A model generated the notes under the pieces. The model was not told the DNA's origin. It worked only from the letters and a program-made list of their open reading frames with translations, and ran no database searches. 64,000 nucleotides of DNA from Zygosaccharomyces rouxii (taxonomy: Eukaryota > Ascomycota > Saccharomycetes > Saccharomycetales > Saccharomycetaceae). Of this stretch, positions 51,797-60,331 are shown one piece after another (positions within the stretch are counted from its first letter, which is position 1; every line of letters begins with the position of its first letter). The translations under genes were made by a program, and so were the position numbers. The stretch spans positions 806,001-870,000 of the forward strand of contig NC_012991.1 of the NCBI RefSeq assembly GCF_000026365.1. The letters are read 5' to 3'.

Positions 51797-51811
51797 TTAG
51801 CGGCTACACCA
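51797..51811 (-). other. Possible primer-binding site of the Ty3-like element
   Basis: On the minus strand TGGTGTAGCCGCTAA follows two bases after the LTR-like end. It begins TGG, as complements of tRNA CCA ends do, and loosely resembles the initiator-tRNA complement used by Ty3. The priming tRNA is not established. Confidence 0.3.
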
Positions 51812-51813
51812 GA

Positions 51814-52084
51814 TGTAATGAACCACGGTCCAGTTACTTATATGAATAGGATATGATTTTAAACTAGATCACTAATACCTTTTTTATCTATCTCCCCCCG
51901 ACTCTTCCGTTACGCTACATCTCAGATCTTGCTTGAATCCAAGACCCCTTTATATATAATTATTATCACAAGTGACACAAACCCCATTAATTATTATGTT
52001 GAGGTGACATGTCATATAATTTCATGACATGGATGATGTTCCTGTACTTGTTAAGTCTTCATCTGGTCAACTCTTACAACAACA
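51814..52084 (-). mobile_element. LTR-like segment of the Ty3-like element
   Basis: On the minus strand this 271-bp segment begins TGTTGTTG and ends CATTACA, matching the TG...CA termini of LTRs. A TATA box (TATATATAAA) lies about 125 bp in. It ends only 6 bp from the tRNA-Gly at 52091 in opposite orientation, the placement typical of Ty3, which integrates at RNA polymerase III start sites. I found no second copy within the window, so the borders are provisional. Confidence 0.55.
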
Positions 52085-52090
52085 TTTGAA

Positions 52091-52161
52091 GCGCAAATGG
52101 TTTAGTGGTAAAATTCATCGTTGCCATCGATGAGCCCCTGGTTCGATTCCGGGTTTGCGCA
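52091..52161 (+). tRNA. tRNA-Gly(GCC), copy 2
   Basis: This 71-nt gene is identical to the copy at 49276 and in the same orientation, 2.8 kb away. Anticodon GCC, complete cloverleaf, T-rich terminator immediately downstream. The Ty3-like LTR ends 6 bp before it. Confidence 0.98.
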
Positions 52162-52530
52162 TGTCTTTTTTCTTTCAACAACATACTAGTGCTGTATTTG
52201 GAGTCCGCATACAGAAGGATGGGGGTGTTCCAAATCCGACTGTATTATTCACTACGCGGCGCTAGCTACCAAATTATCCCGTTCGAACCCTGGGAGATGT
52301 AAAGTTTTACCTCTTCTCTTTTTCTTACTATGTTAAAATGAAAATCATGCACCTTCAAGAAGATCGTCTATCAAAAGGTTGAGGCAGATTTAATAGAAAT
52401 AAGGTCTTCTACGCGGCTGTCGCCCCTGTGTTGTAATCAAAGGACGTAATCAATTGCAACTGTGTTTCTTTTCATCTTTTTTTCCTAAATTTGGAGGTTA
52501 TTGGTTACCATCATTATTAAAGGTTGAAAT
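52162..52530. other. tRNA-Gly to APS3 spacer
   Basis: These 369 bp should include the APS3 promoter. A tRNA-like GTTCGAACCC at about 52281 is not part of a cloverleaf. Nothing else is recognised. Confidence 0.4.
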
Positions 52531-53176
52531 ATGATTCACGCTGTACTCATATGTATGTTATTTGGAATGCATTGATAGATTTATTGGACTTTTCACTAAC
52601 AAAATTATTCATTTAGTTAATAAAAAGTGTCAACCAAGGTTAGTCAAGTTTTACACACCAGTATATTTACCTAAGCAGAAACTTTTATTAGAACAAGTTC
52701 ATGAATTGATATCCCAGAGAAATAGTGATTTCCAGAGTTCATTTTTAGTTACACCACCTTCATTGTTGACTACTAGCTCTGATAGTGATTCCCTTGATGA
52801 TGAGGATATTCAGATTATTTACAAAAATTATGCTACTCTTTATTTTACATTCATTGTGGATGATCAAGAATCTGAATTAGCAATATTAGATTTAATTCAA
52901 ACGTTTGTGGAAGCACTTGATCGCTGTTTTACAGAAGTTAGTGAGCTGGATCTCATTTTCAATTGGCAAACTTTAGAGAGTGTCCTGGAAGAAATTATTC
53001 AAGGTGGCATGGTAATAGATACAAATGTGAGCAATATTGTTAGTTCCGTTGATGAATTAAATAGGGCTTCTGAACAAAGTGATGGATCCGTAGCAAGGTT
53101 AGCGTCTTCTAGCTTTAGTAGCGCTCTGCAAGCATTTGCCAGTGGTGGATTTGCACAGTGGGCTTCGGGACAATAA
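52531..53176 (+). CDS. APS3: APS3, AP-3 adaptor sigma subunit (one intron)
   Basis: The spliced gene, 52531-52552 joined to 52617-53176, encodes 193 residues of the small sigma chain of the AP-3 adaptor complex, which sorts cargo such as alkaline phosphatase from Golgi to vacuole. The start MIHAVLIFNKKCQPRLVKFY depends on splicing: exon 1 gives MIHAVLI plus one base of the next codon. The longin-like fold shows KNYATLYFTFIVDDQESELAI at about 87 and VEALDRCFTEVSELDLIFNW near 112. Length equals S. cerevisiae (194), whose gene also has a 5' intron. An unspliced ATG at 52562 would give a false N terminus. Confidence 0.96.
52553..52616 (+). other. Spliceosomal intron of APS3
   Basis: This 64-nt intron begins GTATGT, has branch sequence CACTAAC at 52594-52600 and ends TAG at 52616, 16 nt after the branch sequence. 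It interrupts codon 8 after its first base. Confidence 0.95.
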
Positions 53177-53229
53177 ATAGCAAACCTTTATAGATGAATT
53201 AATAAATAGAAACCATGTTTAAATAAATA

Positions 53230-53239
53230 TATTTACAAG
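53230..53239 (-). promoter_or_regulatory. Puf3 binding site in CBP4 3' region
   Basis: On the minus strand CTTGTAAATA lies about 11 nt after the CBP4 stop: UGUAAAUA with C at -2. Confidence 0.7.
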
Positions 53240-53250
53240 AGGAATAAAAT

Positions 53251-53694
53251 CTACCAAAACTTCCACCAACTCTTATTGCTGTGATCCATAATTTTCTGAG
53301 TTTGATCAGTAGATTCTTGTCGAATCTTGGCTAATTCTTCATTAATTCTCTTTAACTCTTCCTTTTGCACTTGGTCAGCCTTCAATTTTTCAAATTGTTG
53401 TCTATTCTTGGCCTGTGGTGATTCTGAAGTTTCCCAAGGGGATTGAATACTACCAGTCTTCCAAATAGGATCATCACTTAGAGCAGTCTGTTTAACGATT
53501 TTCATCAATTCTTGTTGTTCAGCTTGACGTAGACTCTTCTCTCTTTCATACTGCATTCTTAATTCTGGTGAAAGTGAATTGATGATCTCTTCATCTGTTG
53601 GGGTTGTATATTTGAACAAAAGACACCCTCCTGCGATAATAGCACCACCATAACCCCAAACCTTAAGCCAACGAATCCATAAGGGAGTCTCCAT
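53251..53694 (-). CDS. CBP4: CBP4, cytochrome bc1 assembly factor
   Basis: The 147-residue product matches Cbp4, an inner-membrane protein that with Cbp3-Cbp6 stabilises newly made cytochrome b during bc1 complex assembly. The N terminus [17 protein letters not shown] leads into one membrane span at about 15-30, then [22 protein letters not shown] long charged coiled coil fills the rest, ending SWWKFW. It is somewhat shorter than in S. cerevisiae (170). It lies beside ERG1 on the same strand, as in S. cerevisiae, and its stop faces APS3. Confidence 0.94.
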   Translation of the reverse strand: METPLWIRWLKVWGYGGAIIAGGCLLFKYTTPTDEEIINSLSPELRMQYEREKSLRQAEQQELMKIVKQTALSDDPIWKTGSIQSPWETSESPQAKNRQQFEKLKADQVQKEELKRINEELAKIRQESTDQTQKIMDHSNKSWWKFW

Positions 53695-53994
53695 CTTTTC
53701 CGTGACAGCTGCTAGATGAGATATACACAGTATTACTGCCTCTTTGTTCTAGAAGTGCTTAGTAGTGTACATGTATAGATAGATGTTGAAAAACGCATCG
53801 ACTTACCGACTCTAATTATAAGGTGCCAGTAGCAGCAGTAAATAAAATAAAATAAAATAAGTTAATATAAATTAATATAAATTAATAAATACCATTACAA
53901 TATCTCTTTTCAATTGTAACTGTATGTATTCCCCTTTATCCTTGTATACATTTTTTTCCTTTTTCCTAGTTATACCATCGTAATCTGCATTATA
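53695..53994. other. CBP4 promoter and ERG1 3' region
   Basis: These 300 bp include short tandem repeats: AAATA units at about 53840-53860 and ATTAATATAA units at about 53861-53887. No other element is recognised. Confidence 0.5.
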
Positions 53995-55473
53995 TTAGCC
54001 GCACAATTCTTGGTAGAGGAATGGAGTAAAGACCTTAGTAGCAGTAAAAAGGATGGTAATACCTTCCAATAGGGCCATTGGTAATCCCAGGAATCCACGT
54101 TCCTCAATGTTCAAATAGACGGTGTAAAGGACGACTGCTGAAAAGACTCTTGCCAATAAGAATGGTTTTGGTAAAACACCAGACAAAAATGCAACTGGAA
54201 CGCTGACGCAATCACCACCACGTTGGAAATACTTGAAGCAGCCTCTTTGCAATTTTTTCAGATTACCGTTATCAGCAGCAAACAGTGAGTAAAGTGCAAT
54301 TGATAAAACGTTCAAGACGGAATCGTAATTCTTACGTTCGTAGTGGTATCCTAACAATTCTTCTAAAACTGTCTCACGATCACTAAAATCTAAATCACCA
54401 ATTTTCTTAATCAATAAAACCACATCGTTAAGTCCAACAGTCATACCACCACCAGTTAGTGGATGTCTCATGTTAAGGGCATCACCCACAACACACATAC
54501 CAGTAATATCATTTTGTTTTGCTGGTAGATAAGAGTTTGGCATCGATCTAAATTTACCATCTGAGAGGGCCTCGTCAAATGAGGGACGCAACGAGTCTGG
54601 TAAATATGGCTGAACATCTTTGATTAACCAAGATTTAACATTTGATGGTAATTTTGGTGAATTGTACGCGCATAGAATTCTGGTTTCTTCAGGGCTAATT
54701 TGATAGACCAAAATTGGCATGTGGTTGCTACCTAGGATGACGTGGCCATGCATAGGAAATGGATTCTTTGCGTCTCTCAAACTCATACCAACAAATGAAG
54801 ATCCAACTGTTGGCGTATGTTGAGAATCTAATTCTTTTCTGAAACGTGAAAAGATACCATCGCAGACAATGGTTAAGTGAGCTTTGAAATCCACTTTTCC
54901 TCTACCTTCCACGTCAACTTTGGTACCGATAACTTCATTTTGTTCATTTTTCAAAATTTGAACGCAATTTCCTTGTAGTCTGGTAACGGTTGGCTCTTCA
55001 CCAACAATACGTCTTAAATTATTCAAAAATTTACCATGAACAAATGCAACACCGCGCTCCCTTTCATCTTCCTCAAAGTCTCTGGAAGAAAGTGTGCTAT
55101 CGTCTAGAATTTTATCATTTCCATCTTTAACTAAATCCTTCAATTTCTCCACTGGAGCAACACTTGACTTGTACGGATAAGGGATATCCACGTGTTCACC
55201 GTTATAGAAAACAGTATAACCAGTAACAGGATATGCATCGATACCGTTGACTGATTGAGCCATACCTAAACTTCTCAACGCCCGAAGTCCACCTGGTTGT
55301 AACAATTCGCCTACAATTCTATCTGGCATAGACCAATTTCTTTCCACTATCAACACTTTCTTACCCTTCCTGGCTAATCCAGTGGCCACAGCAGGACCAA
55401 TCACACCTGCACCAATCACTATAGCATCATAAGTGACTTGAGAGTTCGCATTCAATAGACTGGAATCAACCAT
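53995..55473 (-). CDS. ERG1: ERG1, squalene epoxidase
   Basis: The 492-residue product is squalene monooxygenase, the FAD enzyme of the ER and lipid droplets that converts squalene to 2,3-oxidosqualene in ergosterol synthesis and is the terbinafine target. The FAD-binding Rossmann motif IVIGAGVIGPAVATGLARKG lies at about 19-38; the second flavin motif CVVGDALNMRHPLTGGGMTVGLND is near 327. The C terminus is hydrophobic and anchors the enzyme. Length equals S. cerevisiae (496). ATF2, its neighbour in S. cerevisiae, is absent; RRN7 stands upstream instead. Confidence 0.98.
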   Translation of the reverse strand: MVDSSLLNANSQVTYDAIVIGAGVIGPAVATGLARKGKKVLIVERNWSMPDRIVGELLQPGGLRALRSLGMAQSVNGIDAYPVTGYTVFYNGEHVDIPYPYKSSVAPVEKLKDLVKDGNDKILDDSTLSSRDFEEDERERGVAFVHGKFLNNLRRIVGEEPTVTRLQGNCVQILKNEQNEVIGTKVDVEGRGKVDFKAHLTIVCDGIFSRFRKELDSQHTPTVGSSFVGMSLRDAKNPFPMHGHVILGSNHMPILVYQISPEETRILCAYNSPKLPSNVKSWLIKDVQPYLPDSLRPSFDEALSDGKFRSMPNSYLPAKQNDITGMCVVGDALNMRHPLTGGGMTVGLNDVVLLIKKIGDLDFSDRETVLEELLGYHYERKNYDSVLNVLSIALYSLFAADNGNLKKLQRGCFKYFQRGGDCVSVPVAFLSGVLPKPFLLARVFSAVVLYTVYLNIEERGFLGLPMALLEGITILFTATKVFTPFLYQELCG

Positions 55474-55788
55474 CTTCTACTACTCCTAATTGCACGGGCT
55501 GAAAATTGACTTACTTGATTATGAGAACGTTTAGGATATCAAAATCTATCCTTCAAAACCTCCTCCCCTCTTATAATAGATCACTTCCGACCCTTTTCGT
55601 TAAAGTTCAGTGCTAGGAAGAGGTTTGAAGAGATACGGCTTCGAGTTTGCACTTCATATTTTTAAAAGCGAAATAAACGAAAAATCTTGCCATTTTTACG
55701 ATGCTCGACCGACATCAACAAACAAGTAAAAAAAAAAAAACGTTAATTGCCTTTAGAGGAATTTTGTAGCCATTCTTTTGATGTCGTC
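55474..55788. promoter_or_regulatory. ERG1 promoter region with sterol-element-like sites
   Basis: This 315-bp gap between ERG1 and RRN7, both minus strand, holds sequences resembling the Upc2/Ecm22 sterol element (TCGTTYAG or TCGTATA): ACGTTTAG at 55527-55534, TCGTTAA at 55597-55603 on the plus strand, and TCGTTTA at 55674-55680 on the minus strand. None is perfect. Confidence 0.35.
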
Positions 55789-57393
55789 TCATTCAACATC
55801 AGCGGTTGTACTTGTCTGTTTGTCGTTTAACTCTTGCTTTAAGCGATGGAAGCATCGGTGTGAGATATTCTTGATGGCTAGTCTTAGTTGTTGTAGTGAA
55901 ATAGAGAATTCTGTAACGAGTTCCTGGGTTATAAGGTTTTCAAACGAGTTTATGGCTTTAATACGATCGTCTTCTACACGTTGTTCCTCTCGGCGGTGGT
56001 CAGTGGATTCGAATTGTCCCTGGAAAAAAGCGTATCGCTCCTGTAATTCATTGAGAAATGAAGGTTTACTTTGGAAGACTTGTGAACTTGTCGTGTTGAA
56101 GGTTTCTGACTCAAGTGGGAACAACTTGTGCAATTTTCTCTTTGCAATTCTTTGATCGATTTTTAGCCTTTCATCGTTTCTTTGTAGTGGTAAGAATGCC
56201 TCTTCTGCCCATGATAAATACTGGGCCATCTCTTCATCTGTCCATTCAAAGACTTTTTGAGTAGGTTTCTGTGTTTGTGAAAGTTTAAGGATATTTTGGT
56301 CAATGGTGTCCGTACTAACCTCTTGTCTTTTTTGTCGCTGTATAAGTGCATGAATCCATCTCACTTGGTATGATTCAGTGTCGTACATCAACACCCATCT
56401 GATGGTCAGTAAAAAATATGCAGTTATCTGTAAGTCAATCCATGACTGGGGTTTAGTATCTGGGTTTAGTTCAAAATCATGTCCTTCAGAGGTAGTTCTA
56501 ATCAATTGAATTGCGAATAGGTAAAATTCTGGCGGTAAAACGTTCGAAAGCACAAGCTTAAAGATGAGACACTCGTAATTGACCCTGTGGTTAAATTCCT
56601 TGATGAAATCCGTCTTCGTGCACAGTCGGGCAATATGTGTAAATAGTTGACCCTCTTGTGGACCCTTCCCACCTTCCAAGACTCCAAGATAGTAATTAGG
56701 CAATTGAACTCTCCAAGATTCTGGTAACTTTTCACTTGATTTGAAATAGGGTAATCTGCCAGACATAGTCCATTTGATTAGATCGCATGTATAAATTGGT
56801 ATTCCCAACTGAACGCTTGACATGTACAATATAGCTAGAGTGGACACCAAACTCAGCCGATAGCGATTTTTATCTTTCCTCCTTCTCGCTAATTCATGGA
56901 AACGATCTTGGTCCTCATTGGAATCGAACGTTTGTCCATCTTCTTGCTCGCCAAATTCATCATTATTATCATCATTTTCTAAAGATTTCAAAAGTTTCAT
57001 CCATATTATCTTTACCAATTTATCAAACTCTTGGGGCAACTTTTGCTCCTCGATTAACCATCTAGATTGTCTCTTGAGCGTAAATTGTAATGATCTTATA
57101 AATAATAATCTTGCCTCAGGTCCAAATATCTTTTTACCGCCTTCTTCATTTTGTGAATTCTGTAACTGAGATGAGTTAAAACTCGATTGGAAATTACCCG
57201 TGGCACCGGTTGTTAGATTTAATCTTCTTGTTACCACACCTGCATTAGTAGCATCTTCATCCTCATCGTTGAATTCTACATCACCTTCCATGACATGCCC
57301 GTATTGACATGTTCTTCTACCATCAATTATACGCCATAATCGAGAGGGACAATTACCAACGCCACAAATGGGACCTCTGATATAGGCCGACAT
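55789..57393 (-). CDS. RRN7: RRN7, RNA polymerase I core factor subunit
   Basis: The 534-residue product matches Rrn7, the TFIIB-like subunit of the Pol I core factor (with Rrn6 and Rrn11) that recruits the polymerase to the rDNA promoter. The N-terminal zinc ribbon is clear: CGVGNC near 10-15 and CQYGH near 29-33. Two cyclin-like folds follow in about 90-320. The C-terminal half is helical and charged. Length is close to S. cerevisiae (514). APS3 and RRN7 are neighbours on S. cerevisiae chromosome X; here CBP4 and ERG1 lie between them. Confidence 0.93.
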   Translation of the reverse strand: MSAYIRGPICGVGNCPSRLWRIIDGRRTCQYGHVMEGDVEFNDEDEDATNAGVVTRRLNLTTGATGNFQSSFNSSQLQNSQNEEGGKKIFGPEARLLFIRSLQFTLKRQSRWLIEEQKLPQEFDKLVKIIWMKLLKSLENDDNNDEFGEQEDGQTFDSNEDQDRFHELARRRKDKNRYRLSLVSTLAILYMSSVQLGIPIYTCDLIKWTMSGRLPYFKSSEKLPESWRVQLPNYYLGVLEGGKGPQEGQLFTHIARLCTKTDFIKEFNHRVNYECLIFKLVLSNVLPPEFYLFAIQLIRTTSEGHDFELNPDTKPQSWIDLQITAYFLLTIRWVLMYDTESYQVRWIHALIQRQKRQEVSTDTIDQNILKLSQTQKPTQKVFEWTDEEMAQYLSWAEEAFLPLQRNDERLKIDQRIAKRKLHKLFPLESETFNTTSSQVFQSKPSFLNELQERYAFFQGQFESTDHRREEQRVEDDRIKAINSFENLITQELVTEFSISLQQLRLAIKNISHRCFHRLKQELNDKQTSTTADVE

Positions 57394-57505
57394 ACGGTAG
57401 TACTATCCTAGGGATGGATCTTGAACTTCTACTCAAATGATTTTTTCTTTCTTCTCTACTTGTCTATTATCATTATGGGTCGATGATCTGCTTTAGCATT
57501 TACAA

Positions 57506-57514
57506 GCTCATCGC
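57506..57514 (-). promoter_or_regulatory. PAC element upstream of RRN7
   Basis: GCTCATCGC on the plus strand is GCGATGAGC in the RRN7 direction, a perfect PAC core, 113 bp before the start codon. Confidence 0.7.
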
Positions 57515-57653
57515 TTCAACAGTATTGACATCTTGTACGCTTAGAACAACAAAACATTAAAAAAAAAAAAAATTATTAAAAAAATTATAGATCTTTATGA
57601 ATGTTTAAATATTTCTTATGAATTTTTTTTCTTTTTTGGTAGGTTTATTATCT

Positions 57654-59900
57654 TTAATGATTTTCATGGTTGTTTCTGTGGTGACCATGCCCACCATGGC
57701 TGTTATGATGGTGGTAGTTTTGTCTATAATTACCGGTGCCTCCTACTCTAGGACCACCTCCTCCAACCATTGCTGCTTGGAAAGGCATGGCGCCAGGATA
57801 TCCAAATGTCATGGGGGTTCCAGGTGCACCGCTCATGTATGCAGGTGGCATGTGTGGTGATACTGCTTGAGGTGAAGGGCTGCCACCACCATCATCTCCA
57901 CCCATCACCGACATCATATTCGGCATGGAAGGATAAAACATTGGTTGTGGCTGAAATGGCATGTACATGCCCATGTTACCTGCGAGGCCATTCATCATTG
58001 GTGTCGGAGAAGCGCCAGGCCCCATAGGGAACCTCATCATATTACCCATGACGACACCCATCTGTTGATTAGCGGCGGCGGCAGCAGCAGCAGCATTCAT
58101 TGAATTCATTTGACGTTGTTGCAAATTCATTTGAGCTCTCTGCACGGCAGTTCTTTCATCGGGGAAGAATGTCTTATAGGACTGTTCAACAGTTCCCGGC
58201 CAAGTTGGTGCCGTGAAATAAGGCTTCTCTATGAAGAAAGGCTCCATAACTTTAGATTCACTACTCTTTTGTCTTTGCTTTTCATCATGAGCTTCCTTTG
58301 ATCTTAAAAACATGTTGAAGTTCTTACCAAATGCACCCCTTCTGTTGTTATCGGGAGACAGAACTTTAGATCCAAAAAAAGAGTTACCATAACGTTTTTT
58401 GGAAGAACTACTCATCCTCCCTGATGGAGAATCAACTGGCGTTTGTTCCTGTGAATTGACTCTGTTGGTTTTCCTAATGTCTGTTTTGCCCGAAGAAGGC
58501 GTTGGTGGAACTGAAGGTCTGTTACTAGAACTCTGAGGCTTTGGTGGTAAAGATGGAGCACCTTTTAAAGCAGATTTTTTTAAAATATCTTTCATATCCT
58601 CAGGCACGTCATAGGGAACTTTAAACTTCTGAGAAAACTTTTTGAGATCTTCAATTTGTGCCTCTTTAGTAGTAGTATGTGGTTTTCTATTACTACCATC
58701 TAATGGCTCTCTCTTGGGAGATTTGTTAGAAGGGGCAGGAGAAACATTTTCCTTACCCAAAGTAGCATTAGTACCACTCTTGTGAACTGCTTGTGGATCT
58801 TGCTTAGTTTGAGTAGAGCCATCAGTATTTTTACGCTGCTGGTGTGACTGCTGCTGTTGGTCTCCCTTAACTGTACTTGAAGAGATGATAGCAGGGTCCA
58901 CATGCTGTGATTGATTCTTTAAGGAAGAAGCGTTTTTGTTGGACTCTTGATTCAAACCTTGTTTAGCATTGCTTTTCAAGGCTGCAAGTAATTCATTACC
59001 TCTTCTATCCACACCAGAGTACAAATCCTCTTCATCCATACCAGAATCGTCTGCCGCGACCCCTCTTTCTTCATTCAAATGATGATTAGTAGAAACCCCT
59101 TGAGATTCAATCTCCTTCGCGATTCTCTCAGCCTCTTTGAATCTTTTGTCAAAATTGGGATCATCTTTATTAATCTTAGTAGTGTAAAAATGTTCATCAA
59201 ATGTAGATTTCACACCAAATTTTTGTTCGTTGACAGAAAATTGATCCCATTCACCTGCATTATCTTCTAGAGCTTCATTCACATTTCCATCATTCTCATC
59301 AGGAGTCCATTTCAACAATTCACGCTCTCTAACTTCAGGTTTACCACTACGAGTAATATCAGTATCAGTCTTGAATCCTTTCCTGCCATTTTCCTCTTGG
59401 AATTCTCTCTCTTTCTCCTTTCTTTGTCTTTCTTCACCCTCCTGTCTCTTTGAGTTTTCCCACTTTTCATCTAGGGTAAAATCGATATTCTTCAATTCTA
59501 ATTCTGCCACATCCTCACCATTAATCAACAATGTATCTCCCAATTGTTCAGTCAATTTCTCTACGTTATCAGTGAAAGCTGTATCTACAACTTTTGGATA
59601 TTTTAAAACAATATCAATACCATTGGTCGTTTCCAAATTAGTGGCAACTAAAAGACCAGAATATTTGGCACCAGAAGTCACTGTTGCAATGGCTTCTGAA
59701 CCAATACTGTTAGCGAACAAATAATCTAAACGATCGTTGAAGCCCTTTGAGATCTCTGAATTTTCGTAAAACGTCGAAGGCCCACCACCGCCACTAGATC
59801 CTCCCGATCTACCACCGCCAGCAGAAGCACCTGGGCCACCAGATACATTACCATTATTACCACCGTGATCTCTCCTGCGGTTATTGAAATTTCCCTTCAT
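57654..59900 (-). CDS. PBP1: PBP1, ataxin-2 homolog
   Basis: The 748-residue product matches Pbp1, the yeast ataxin-2, which binds Pab1, promotes stress granules and restrains TORC1 during respiration. After a Gly-rich start, the Lsm domain covers about 48-120 (FNDRLDYLFANSIGSEAIATVTSG region). The LsmAD domain follows at about 210-275 (WDQFSVNEQKFGVKSTFDEHFYTTKI). A long polar, Ser/Pro/Gln-rich section leads to a Met-rich low-complexity C terminus, the type that senses redox state in S. cerevisiae, and a His-rich end. Length matches S. cerevisiae (722). Confidence 0.95.
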   Translation of the reverse strand: MKGNFNNRRRDHGGNNGNVSGGPGASAGGGRSGGSSGGGGPSTFYENSEISKGFNDRLDYLFANSIGSEAIATVTSGAKYSGLLVATNLETTNGIDIVLKYPKVVDTAFTDNVEKLTEQLGDTLLINGEDVAELELKNIDFTLDEKWENSKRQEGEERQRKEKEREFQEENGRKGFKTDTDITRSGKPEVRERELLKWTPDENDGNVNEALEDNAGEWDQFSVNEQKFGVKSTFDEHFYTTKINKDDPNFDKRFKEAERIAKEIESQGVSTNHHLNEERGVAADDSGMDEEDLYSGVDRRGNELLAALKSNAKQGLNQESNKNASSLKNQSQHVDPAIISSSTVKGDQQQQSHQQRKNTDGSTQTKQDPQAVHKSGTNATLGKENVSPAPSNKSPKREPLDGSNRKPHTTTKEAQIEDLKKFSQKFKVPYDVPEDMKDILKKSALKGAPSLPPKPQSSSNRPSVPPTPSSGKTDIRKTNRVNSQEQTPVDSPSGRMSSSSKKRYGNSFFGSKVLSPDNNRRGAFGKNFNMFLRSKEAHDEKQRQKSSESKVMEPFFIEKPYFTAPTWPGTVEQSYKTFFPDERTAVQRAQMNLQQRQMNSMNAAAAAAAANQQMGVVMGNMMRFPMGPGASPTPMMNGLAGNMGMYMPFQPQPMFYPSMPNMMSVMGGDDGGGSPSPQAVSPHMPPAYMSGAPGTPMTFGYPGAMPFQAAMVGGGGPRVGGTGNYRQNYHHHNSHGGHGHHRNNHENH

Positions 59901-60331
59901 CTCAAGATACCTTCAATAAAAGATAATAACAATAAGAGATAACAAAAATATCGACGACGACAATAAAATCACAACAAAGAAGATTATTCAAAACTCCCTT
60001 TCACTAAAAGATTGAAAATGTCTTGAAAAGCTGCTAAAAACAAAAAATACCGGACAACAGAAGAGAAGGTAAGTACAATCTCTCAATTATAAAACCGGTT
60101 AATGAAGGGATTTTCAAAGAAAAGCTAGTCCCAGAGCCAGAGACTCAATTAGAATTTGTCTTATTCCCCTTGTAAATAAACCGGCGATGTGATTTCTCTT
60201 ATTTAACCTTTCCACTTCTCTAAGGGCAGACAGATCAATGGAGACCCCCAATATCACAATATACGTTGCGTATACATACATACATACATACATACATAGT
60301 ACTAAGAGTATTTATTTGAATGTTATGATCG
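59901..60331. other. PBP1 upstream and OKP1 3' region
   Basis: These 431 bp include a (CATA)n microsatellite of about six units at 60272-60298. I recognise no specific factor site. Confidence 0.5.

Noticed and set aside
52275..52300. GTTCGAACCCTGGGA as a tRNA remnant
   Set aside because: Only the T-loop-like string is present; no acceptor, D or anticodon arm can be folded around it.
52562..52616. Unspliced APS3 start at 52562
   Set aside because: These codons are intron sequence. Splicing from 52553 to 52616 gives the family N terminus.
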